Assembly: GCA_963575745.1 (NCBI GenBank)
Contig: CAUYUJ010004291.1
Coordinates: forward strand, 310,317-374,316
Source: Prorocentrum cordatum
Taxonomy: Eukaryota; Sar; Dinophyceae; Prorocentrales; Prorocentraceae
Length of the DNA: 64,000 bases
Direction: 5' to 3'
Shown: positions 55,401-64,000 of the stretch, piece by piece
Numbering within the stretch: the stretch's first letter is position 1
Layout: each line of letters starts with the position of its first letter
Notes under the pieces: generated by a model
The model's input: only the letters and a program-made list of their open reading frames with translations
Told to the model about the DNA's origin: nothing
Database searches by the model: none
Position numbers and translations under genes: made by a program

Positions 55401-55835
55401 TCATTTTGCTTAGATTGTTTTGGTTTTGGGGGATGGGGGCGCGTGCGCGAATTGCGCGCCCAAACGAGATGATTTCACGATTCCGAGTTGGCTGTCGGAG
55501 GCCGCGACGCAAGAACACGAGCAACGCCGACGTTCACCGAAGTTCAGTGCATGCGTCGCATAAAGTGCATATGCGAATGCATTTGGCGGAAGCCGCGCAC
55601 AAGGCGCGCCCAATGCGACACTATTGAAGTAAGAACGAGCAACCCTGTCGAATGCGACAACCATGCGCAACTGCAAATGCCGCAAGATAGGTGCACATCA
55701 AAAGAAGACAAGGGTTCCCACTGGGAGATGCGCGTGTGCGTGTGTGTGGAGGGGGGGAGGGGGGGAAGGGGGGGGTGGCGGGGAGGGTGGGGGGGGGGGG
55801 GAGGGGGGGGGGGGGGGGGGGGGGGCACGCGCTGG
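55401..55835. other. Unassigned DNA ending in a G-rich tract
   Basis: No supported gene. From about 55,747 to 55,825 the plus strand is nearly pure G with few A/C/T interruptions. Confidence 0.5.
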
Positions 55836-56130
55836 GGCGCTCAACGTGGCCCAAGACGGCTCCAAGAGCGCCTCGGAGAGCCCAAGACGAGCTCCAAGAT
55901 GGCTCAAGATAGCTGAAGATGCCTCAAGATGGCCCCGAAGATGCTCCAAGAGGCCCCAAGACCGCCCCAAGACGGCTCCATGATGCAAGATAGCCCCCAA
56001 AGGAGGCCTCCAAGATGCCAAAATCATTCCAAAACCTAGAAAAGAAACTTGTGATTGTTGGCTTCTCGCCTTTTCGCTTTCCGATGGCCTTCTCGCTTTT
56101 TCGTTTTTTGAAGCGCATAGAATGAAACAT
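55836..56130 (-). repeat. CTTGGGG-family fragment
   Basis: CCCAAGACGG/CTCCAAGATGGC words on the plus strand (family in minus orientation) to about 56,010, then the A/T-richer spacer motif (CTTGTGATTGTTGGCTTCTC ... CTTTTCGC). Confidence 0.75.
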
Positions 56131-56440
56131 ATCGGGCGCAGAAACGGCCGCACTCTGGCACGCAACGCCGCCATGTCCTCAACCTCGAGAACGAAAACCC
56201 CTTCAAAGGCGGGAACACAGCAACCCAGATGTTGCCATGGTGAAACGCGGTGAAACATAAAATGTTTAGGGTGCGGCCCTCCCCGCCCTCGCGGGGCGGC
56301 CTTGCTTCCTGGGGTGTGGGCGGGGATCGGCGGCGGTGCCGCCCCCCGTGTCGCTTGCGATTTAGAATAGGAGCTCTTACAATTTCCATTAACAACCATA
56401 GTCGCTACTATATCCACTGCGTTTCGCCAAAAACACCCGC
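56131..56440. other. Unassigned DNA
   Basis: No supported gene or repeat. Confidence 0.4.
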
Positions 56441-56670
56441 ACGACCTTGTGACGTAGGGTGCGACACCCCCTCGCGCACGCCACGCTACGCTGCGACGCG
56501 TTGCAACGCGACCCCGCAATGCCCTTCAACACCCTGCGATGCAGACACCCGCGGTACCATGCAACTCAATGCAAAAAAGCGGCGCGCCGCCATGCGAAGC
56601 CATGCAATACTGCGCGCGTGGCTGCGCAGGGCCTTGCAACGCCCTGCAACGACCTTGCAACCCCAACTGC
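56441..56670 (+). repeat. ~10-bp TGCAACGCCC degenerate repeat
   Basis: Loose copies of TGCAACGCCC/TGCGACACCC/TGCAACCCC. The complementary form (TTGCAAGGCG, TCGCAGGGCAGCGCAAGG) appears at 63,700-63,910. Confidence 0.65.
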
Positions 56671-57455
56671 CTCCCGCGTATATATCAATAATGTGCTTCT
56701 CCCCTCTCTAAAATATCGGGGGGGGGGGGGGAGAGGGCGCGGGGGGAACGGGGGCCGCGAGTGGGGGGGGGAGGGGCGGCGGAGGGCGGGCTGTGTAGGG
56801 CCGTGCGTTCGGTGACATTCGAGGCGCTGGGAAGGACCCATCGAAAACTCCGAGGTGCATTGCGGAAAGCTGCACGGATACACTAAAACAGCACACCAAA
56901 ACGAGGCCGCAAGGAGGGAGGCCACCCACGGTGAATGGCGGGCCCGAGACAAACCGCACCAAAGACGGCCCACAGTATCATGGGGAGGAGCGGCAACTTG
57001 CACATTGCAATCGGGGTCTATGCGAGCCCGCTTGGGGCCCGCTTGCGCCCCTCTCGGTGCCCATTCTGGGCCCTCTTGAAATTTGATTAGTGCCCCTTGG
57101 GGCTGCGAGCGACATCTTCGGGCGGCGGGGGTGGCGGGGGTGGAGGGGGGTAGAGGGGGGGGGGGGTTTGAGTGGGTGCGGGAGACAGGAGCGGGCGATT
57201 GGTGGACGTGGGCGGGACGGGGTTCGGGCGCGGGAAGAGCGCGGGGATGAGGGGTGAGGGGAAGGAGGGCTGCGGGAGGAGGTGACGGGTAGAAGGGCGC
57301 GGGGACGGCGAGAGAGCAAGGGAGGTCGATGGAGCAGAAGGGATGCGCACGTAGCGATATGAGGGTCGGCGGGAAGCGAGGCGACGAGGTATGATGGGAG
57401 GTGGCGCGGCAGGGGTTGGAAGAAATGGGGGTAAAGGGGGTGGCGGCAGGTTCTT
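56671..57455. other. GC-rich unassigned DNA
   Basis: G-rich tracts near 56,718-56,780 and 57,120-57,170. CTTGGGG-like words at about 57,030-57,080. Both strands are open with Pro/Arg-rich shadows. No supported gene. Confidence 0.4.
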
Positions 57456-58020
57456 GCAACCCGCCCAAGGCCCGAGAGGGCCTTAGACGATCCCACGAAG
57501 GCCCCAAGAACGCCTAGAGACCACCTCTGGAAGGGGCTCAGCAAGGCACCGCAAGGGCCCCATGGCCAATGGGCGAACGAGGGGGGGGGGGGGGGGCGAT
57601 CGCTGTCGGGAAGCATCGGGGGCCGATTGGGGCCTTTTTGGTGCCCGTTTAAGGCGCGTTTCGGGATCTTCATTGGGGCACGCGTGGGCCTATCTTGGCG
57701 GCATCGCTGTTACGATGCACGATGGTGCGCTGCATTATGCTGCACGGCCATGATCAACGCACCTCGGCTAAGCATGTTGTCTGGATGGGCTGGCGAGGGC
57801 ACGCGAAGCGCCGCGACGCCCAAACGCAAGGATGCCCCAAGATGCCCCCCACGAAGCCCCCATGAGGCACTCAAGAGGCTCTAAGAGACCCCCGCGAGGC
57901 AGACACACCAACCCAAGACGCCCACAAGATGCCACATGAGGCACCAACACTGCCCCCAAGACGCTTCAAAACTGCTCCCAAGAGACACCCGAGAAGTCCA
58001 CCCCGAGACCCCAACGAGCA
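57456..58020 (-). repeat. CTTGGGG-family fragments around unassigned spacer
   Basis: CCCGAGAGGGCC/CCCCAAGA words at about 57,465-57,560 and 57,815-58,015 (minus orientation) with plain sequence between. Confidence 0.65.
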
Positions 58021-58158
58021 TTCAGCAGCCGCCTGCATGCCATTTTCTATACGGCAAGGCGGCTTTGCATGCGCAAGGAAAGTTACCGCACACAGTACAG
58101 GTCTCAATGCATCGATGCCGACTGCCAGCATGCAAGCATCAAAGAGAAACATGATATA

Positions 58159-60803
58159 TTATAAACCATGGTGCGCTATTGCCTCCTGCAGCCACGTGTA
58201 AACTTGTAGCTTCGCTTGTTCCTCCGACCGCATCCTGCCAAACGTCGCTGAATGCGACTTGCTGCCCCTGTATTCGAGGCCATGCGGTAGCTTTGCAACC
58301 CAGTAGGGCGAGCGCATCAGCGGCTCGACCAAACAAAATTGACACGTCAACGGAACGCGGCTGAAATCGTGAGCGCGAGCGCCAACGGCAACGCTGGCAG
58401 CTGGCTCGGGTGGAGTCTGGCCCTGGAGGGGCTGACACACTTGGTGAAACTGGCGGCTCAGGGCCAGGGCCAGATCCCGCCACTGGCATCGCCAACTCTG
58501 GAGAAGCAGGCGGGTCGGGCAACGCAGGCGGGCCAACCCCTAGACAATCGGCAGATTGATCCCAAGGAATGAACACTGGGCCGTCCGAGTTTTCCTCGTC
58601 AGAGGTTAGGAGCGTAGGGTGGCGGACCTGCCCCTGGTCACCGTTGGGACTAAAAATGCCCCCAGGCGGCGACTGTCCACACACGCCCTTCACTGGTGAC
58701 AGGAAGGGGCTCGGCGGAGACGGTGAGGGCGCTCGAGGGCGCTTGCTAGCTTGGCTGCTCACGGGCGGGCTCTTCTTTCGCACTCTCCTCGGCGGGCGAG
58801 ATGCAAACTTCGCGTCGGCATGCAGCTTCAGCTGCTCGACACCGCGGTCATCCTCTTCCTCGCCCAGCGCCTGCCCCGCGGGGCAAGCCCCGAGTAGATA
58901 ATCAACCTCCTTGCTGGCCAGTGCAACCAATTCGGGGCGCGCTTCTGCTCGAAGCTGTTCGGTTACAACTCCGTCGTGCAAACCAGGGTCAGAGGCATCG
59001 CTGTCTACATCGTCTTGATCACGTGCGTCCCCATCGTCTGGCTGTCTGAGCTTTTCCGCTCTCCTCTGGCACCTTTTCTCGATCAATGCTTTCACTGCTG
59101 ATATGGCTGCCTGTCTCTCTGGCTCTGTAGCGTCACTGGCATTGACAACCGACGTTGCCGCGTCGATGTGCGACGCCCCACTGGGCACCTTTATATCTAG
59201 CAAGTGTTTTGCAATGCTTTTGAGCAGCGGCGCAGGCCAGAGCGAAAAATAATTGCGAATTGCGTATCGGAGCACACCAAATGCCTCCCCCACGCGGAAA
59301 CGAACCCTGGATTCATCGCCTTCTACGTGAAAGCCAAGTTCGACGTCCCAACAGATGAAATAGTCAACCGATGGCGGAGCTGTTACCTTGACCCGCTCAG
59401 GGCCGAAACCAAACCTCAGTATGCCTTCGGACTCTTCGACCATCTCCAACAATAACAAGCCCTTCGGCGCCACTTGAAGGATGTAGTAGTAGTTCAGTTC
59501 GGAGTCCGACACTATTGTATGAACCTTGTACAACGAGGACAACCACAAAAACTCCCAATGATCACTGTCAACGGATAACAACACTTTGAACAGAAATGCT
59601 TGGTTCAATTCGAACTTGCCAGGGCTTGTTGACCTCCATTTAGAACGAGCGTTCACCAGCTCATCAACGTCAAAGGTGAGCAAAGATGTTGCATTCGTGG
59701 AGCCTCCAAAAGTATGCTTATCTAGTGTAAGCGAATCTGACATGGACGCGACATCCTCGGGCGACAGGTCAATGTGGGCAGAATGAGGGTACCTGTGCTT
59801 CAGAGTAGCGATCCCTAGAGCCATGAGAGATGCGTCGCAGCGGCTCTTGTGGCGAGCCGCCCGCGACTCGTTGTCCCTCGCGTCGTTGAAATACAACTGG
59901 GGAGAGACGGGCATGCAAACCGCAGAGGGCATTGCGCGCGCGTGCGCTTGCGCACAGACGCACTCATTGCAAGAACGACGCAACGGGCCCCTACGGCACC
60001 CCACAACGCCACGCATAGATGCATGAGGCAGCCACGATATGACACGAGTGCCACAATACGTACACCGAGCGTTACAGTGTTGAATAAACATTGGCATGTG
60101 ACGGCTCAGAAGCTCATAGAACGCACAAGTGTACTCACAACGCTACATGCATGAGAACGCGCACGGCAAGCGTGCGCTCACATAATGCTGCGCCCGCGCT
60201 ACACGCGTGGAGGATCCATTGCAATAGCAAACCAGAAGTAAAAACAACAGGAGACGCGCCGCCTCCAGCGATAGACTGCTACCCATATGCTCAAATAGAG
60301 AACGTATGTATTGCTCCAGGCGGTCAGTCATGCGATACCCACTTGCCTGCAACATATTGAACGGCTCTCGAAAAAACAACTGCTTCTCTGATAAACAACG
60401 TTTTGGCGAGTTCCGCGTGCACAGGGCTTTGCGAACGCTCTAGGAAAAGCACGAGATCCCACACCTGCTGCGCATGGTCGATCGTCCTCTGCCGCGTTTC
60501 GTCGGAATCTGCCAGAGCACCCGCCCACGCCCATGGGAATGTTGAAGGAGTGAGAGAATACCCAACCAGCTGCCTGCAGTGCACAAGTGCCTGCCTGACA
60601 TGCGTTACCAGGAGTAATTGCAGCTCGTCTGGGTCATCATTAGATGCAACCGCGCCATCTAGTGCAATGGGGAAAAAATCGACAGTCTCTGTCAGCCCGA
60701 TGCACACGAACGTAGAGCACAGCTGCAACGCGTCAGAAAGCGCAGGCATGACCATGCTTCGCACCCACTCCTGGGAGAAAAGGCACCAAACCGCGAACGC
60801 CAA
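58159..60803 (-). pseudogene. Large multi-region hypothetical protein, interrupted
   Basis: The N-terminal frame (60,803 to about 60,380) reads VRSMVMPALSDALQLCSTFV, ETVDFFPIALDGAVASND and RTIDHAQQVWDLVLFLERSQ. A one-base change at an A6 run (about 60,371) leads to FREPFNMLQASGYRM and a hydrophobic helix-like part (SLSLEAARLLLFLLLVCYCN), then an in-frame TAG (60,143-60,145). The same frame continues with a Cys cluster (IQHCNARCTYCGTRV ... GCRRG ... SCNECVCAQ) and a long ordered region (SMSDSLTLDKHTFGGSTNAT; HWEFLWLSSLYKVHTIVSDS; FGFGPERVKVTAPPSVDYFI), then an acidic and Pro/Ser-rich tail with RPPRRVRKKSPP. A last frame change near 58,450 gives a compact C-terminus (MRSPYWVAKLPHGLEYRGSK; RMRSEEQAKLQVYTWLQEAI), stop 58,159. 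About 880 residues. The Cys pairs suggest zinc binding. Family and function unknown. Confidence 0.6.
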
Positions 60804-60985
60804 AACAGCGCCCCGTCATCTATTGGCGTCTGGTGCTCTCTGTCTTGAGTCCTGTGCTCTAGGCTGATGAAGGCTGTGACCCCAAATTTCTACATGCTTG
60901 ACGCTTCGCGTACCTTCACCAGCCCATTTAAAGGAGATGCCCAGGCGAGTTGCCTTGGACTGAGAGTGCTCGTTAAACGCACATC
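60804..60985. other. Unassigned DNA
   Basis: No supported gene. No SL relic is visible upstream of the gene that starts at 60,803. Confidence 0.4.
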
Positions 60986-61258
60986 TGCCTCTATGAAACA
61001 CTACACGAATGCACAACGCTTATACACTACTCTAATACACTACCTGCATACATCACACACATGCACCACACTATTTCACACTGCCCCAATTAGACTACGC
61101 TAGTACGCTCCGCTAGTGCACTTCGTTAATGCACTACGCCAGTACGCTACACGAGGACGCTACAATGATACATTACACAACAACTCCCCGCGGATTTGCT
61201 ACACCGACGTACTACGCCAATTCACTGCATAATACAGCATCAAATGCACTACGTTGTG
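60986..61258 (-). repeat. ~10-bp TACACTACG degenerate repeat, inverted arm
   Basis: Plus strand: CACTACGCTAGTACGCTCCG-type words at ~10-bp spacing. It is the reverse-complement form of the array at 61,490-62,820. Confidence 0.6.
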
Positions 61259-61489
61259 TTGCACGGTTCCAAGAGGTCTTCAGAGAGCCCAAGATAACCG
61301 TGAAGTCACGGGGCTTCCCAAAGGAAACACCAAATATGTCAAAACCAATCAAACACTTGATGGGCATCAATATCAATTGTCGTCCCACCTTTTCGCTTCC
61401 GGTGGCTTCCCGAGACCTCAGGGTTGCCTATAGGTAGCCAAAGCGAGCCCCAAGAGAGGGCCCAGAGAGCCCCAAGACGGTCCCAGTGT
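61259..61489 (-). repeat. CTTGGGG-family fragment with spacer motif
   Basis: Family words in minus orientation (GAGCCCCAAGAGAGGG), with the A/T-richer spacer (ACTTGATGGGCATCAATATC ... CTTTTCGCTTCC) in between. It separates the two oppositely oriented 10-bp arrays. Confidence 0.65.
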
Positions 61490-62825
61490 CGTGTACTAAA
61501 TATCGTGTGGTAAGTGTTGCGTATTCAACTTTGCGTTTTCCGTGTCGTGTATTTTGCGTCGGATATTAAGTATGGTGTAACGGTAAAGTATTGGAGGTTG
61601 TGTTGGCGTAGTGTATGCGTGCAGTGTATTAGCCTAGTGTATGAATGTAGTGTACTAGTGTAGTGGGCCTTGCGCTGTATTAGTATGGTGTGTTGGTATG
61701 GTGTGCCAGAAGAGTGTACCAGTATCAGTATAGAGTCATTAGAGTCGTGCATTCGTTTAGCGCCTTGAGTGGCAACCCGTTTGGTGTAGCAGATTGAGAA
61801 GTCTCTCTAGATTGATAAATTTCGGGAAATATATGTAGTGTGGTACATGTTGTGCCATATATTCAGTGTAGCGCATGTCGAGTAGCATCTTACGTGTCGC
61901 ACATTTGGTGACGTGCATTACATGTAATGTGTTATTAACTCTACGGTACGAAGTCTGATGTATTAACCACCGTATATGAAATCTAGTGTATCATTTGTTA
62001 TGTATAAAGTGTCGCATCCTAAGTATGCATCGTGCCATTTGTGTGGTGTTGTTAAATGTCGTAACTTGCGTGTCGCGTCTTGCATGTTGTGTATTAAAAT
62101 GCCGTGTGCGAAGTGTCGTTTGCAGCTTGCCGTGTGTAAAGCGTCGCGTTTAAACCGTTGCGTATATTAGATGGTGCGTACTGAACGACGTACACCCATT
62201 GCCACATGCGATTCGTCGTGCATTGAGCCTTGCAAAGTCTTGTGTATTAAGTGCAGCGTGTCAAGTTTGGTTGAGTGTTGTGCATGCATACAGCGTCGTG
62301 TCTCAAGCCTGGACTATGAGTAAAGCGTCGTGCTGTACAGCTCGTGCATAAGATGTCGCGTATCAGCTGTCGCGCAGGGTCGCGCATAACCGCGCATGAA
62401 CTGTAGGGTACCAAATGTCGTGAAGTAAGGGTTACATTTTAGTGGCCACGTATTTTCGCGCATTAAGTAATGCGCATGACATGCCGCGCGCTGAATGTAA
62501 CGTAAAGTGTGCTAGTATGGGGTAACGCATTTGCGCTGTGTATTCGTATGACGTGTCAGCGTCGTGCATCAGCGTAGACGTGTCGCGCGCATTAAAGGTC
62601 GCGCGTTAATAATGGCGCATTAAACATCGGGCATTGATTAAGTGTCACGCAGTGTGGGATAGTGCATCCGCGCGGTGTATCGGTATGATGCATTCGTGTG
62701 ATTCATGCGTGCGGTGGAATCATGTAGTGTCGTGTGCTAGTGTCGTGCATGTGTGTAGCGTATGTATTGCATGGGCTGAAAAGTATGTATGTGCCGCGTG
62801 TATTATCAAGTTTGTCTGCGTGGTT
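61490..62825 (+). repeat. ~10-bp GTGTCGTGTATTA degenerate repeat
   Basis: More than 1.3 kb of loose words such as TGTCGTGTATTAAGTG, AGTGTATTAGTG and GTCGCGCATTAA. AT content is clearly higher than in the surroundings. Frames are short. Too worn to define one consensus unit by eye. Confidence 0.65.
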
Positions 62826-63670
62826 TAGAACACCCGATGCTTTGGCAAGATAACCGCTGTAGCATCCCGCGCAGCAGCGCGTCGCGCAACAGACAAACAC
62901 CACGCGAGGGGGCTCAAGAGGGGCCCGCGATTGCCCTGACGGGGCTCCCTAGAGGAGCCTTGAAATGGCCCCAAGTGGCCCCAGGAGGGCCCCAAGACGG
63001 CCCCGAGAGGACCTTAAGAGAGCCAGCTTGCCGTCAAGAGGGCGACCTTCGTTCAGAACGAGGCGGTCTTGTCGGGGCCGCTCAGAAGCCGCGGGAACGC
63101 CCCTAAAAGTCACCAAGCGGGCACCAGGATTTGCCCAGGAGGGCCTTGAGAGGGGCCCGAATAATACCCTTTTGCTGTCAAGAGGGCGGCCGTTGTCCTG
63201 GACAGCAGGGGGTTCATCCCGCGGCCCTCTCGGCGCCCCCTGAAGGCCCCTTCCAAAGCCCACATTGGCTCCTGAGATGGGGCCCGAGAGGGTCCCGAGG
63301 AGATCCCAGGAAGGCCTTAGGGACGGCCCCGAAGGGCATCAAGATGGCCGTCTCGATGCCAATATCGCGGCCCTCGTCCTCGACAGCAGGGTGCCCATCT
63401 TGGGAACGCCCTTGAAACGGTGCCAAAATATGCACCAAGGTTGGCCTAGAGGGAGGGGGGTGGGGGGAGGGGGTGAGTGGAGCGCCCAGAGCGCCACCTT
63501 GCTGCCAATGGCGGTCCTCGGCGTTGGCAGCAGGGGCGCATCTTGGTGCCACTTTTGGAACCTTCCTGGGCCCCCTTAGGAGATTCTTGCGACCCTTTAT
63601 TACCCCCGCTCTCGGGGCCCTCGAGGCTGCGTCGCAGCCTCGAGAGCACCCCGAGAGGCCGCCAGGGACG
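62826..63670 (-). repeat. CTTGGGG-family array
   Basis: CCCCAAGACGGCCCCGAGAG-type words on the plus strand (minus orientation). The phrase GCTGTCAAGAGGGCG(A/G) occurs near 63,028 and 63,174, a ~145-bp sub-unit. Confidence 0.75.
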
Positions 63671-63689
63671 CGATACCATCATGACGAGC

Positions 63690-63940
63690 ATGTACCCAGC
63701 AAGTTGGCGGGGTGTCAGAGCCATTGCAAGGCGTCGCAAGGCAGTTTCCATGACATTGTCGGATTTCGGATGTATAGACACGGTCGTTTTGCAATGTGAT
63801 GTTGGTGTCTGCTTTGCGGGGTATTGTAGGGTCGGTTTGCACGGTATCGCAGGGCAGCGCAAGGTCTGCGCGAAATGTTTGCATTTATTTCTGCGGGGCA
63901 TCGCATGGGTTGTTGCGAAACCCAGGGGGGTGCAGGGATA
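63690..63940 (-). repeat. ~10-bp TTGCAAGGCG degenerate repeat
   Basis: Loose words (TTGCAAGGCGTCGCAAGGC, TATCGCAGGGCAGCGCAAGG), the reverse-complement form of 56,441-56,670. The last 60 bp of the window hold nothing recognisable. Confidence 0.55.
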
Positions 63941-64000
63941 GGTTTAACATGGCTTGGAACATAGAGTACCGAACTCTCTAAACCATACGCCCAGCAGGCT

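Overview
The window looks like nuclear DNA of a dinoflagellate. I base this on four things. (1) The 22-nt dinoflagellate mRNA spliced leader (SL) is present in the DNA, as one perfect copy and several decayed copies. (2) There are seven copies of TTTAGGG, the telomere type reported for dinoflagellates and plants. (3) The DNA is GC-rich and saturated with microsatellites. (4) The mobile-element remnants are of the copia and LINE types common in these genomes. A bloom-forming genus such as Prorocentrum is possible, but the sequence alone does not settle it. I found no convincing rRNA, tRNA, CRISPR array or bacterial-type operon, and no intact long gene of known function.

Layout. 0-11 kb: GC-rich unassigned DNA with a decayed hypothetical gene (4.6-3.1 kb, minus), a Cys-motif fragment (6.6-7.1 kb, plus) and a broken copy of an expanded family here called SDAS/TDMGTE (10.5-8.8 kb, minus). 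11-29 kb: a repeat domain built from a 'CTTGGGG' family with a ~390-bp higher-order unit carrying a 15-bp-arm palindrome. It holds a 2.7-kb inverted repeat, a duplicated ~0.6-kb segment starting with a hairpin, long CATA/CATG and ACAG microsatellites, and a cysteine-rich secreted-protein pseudogene behind a double SL relic. 29-39 kb: CTC, CAT and GAT microsatellites, a LINE reverse-transcriptase remnant and a ~90-bp degenerate satellite. 39-56 kb: two complementary copia pieces (RT 3' half plus RNase H at 40.7-39.4 kb; methyltransferase-like domain, integrase and RT 5' half at 55.4-52.2 kb). Between them lie an SL-tagged retrogene (44.6-42.0 kb), a second SDAS/TDMGTE copy (51.2-47.9 kb), a telomere tract, and a short secreted ORF whose ATG lies inside an SL relic. 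56-64 kb: more CTTGGGG arrays, a large multi-domain hypothetical gene (60.8-58.2 kb) and ~10-bp degenerate tandem repeats.

Nearly all coding remnants, and every SL relic, point to the minus strand, as expected from the unidirectional gene blocks of dinoflagellates. The remnants share a mode of decay: one-base frameshifts, several at A6-A7 runs, and in-frame TAG codons. The window therefore reads as a graveyard of retroposed cDNAs and retrotransposons in an expanding repeat matrix. Some frameshifts could instead be assembly errors, so 'pseudogene' is my working label for any gene that needs more than one frame.
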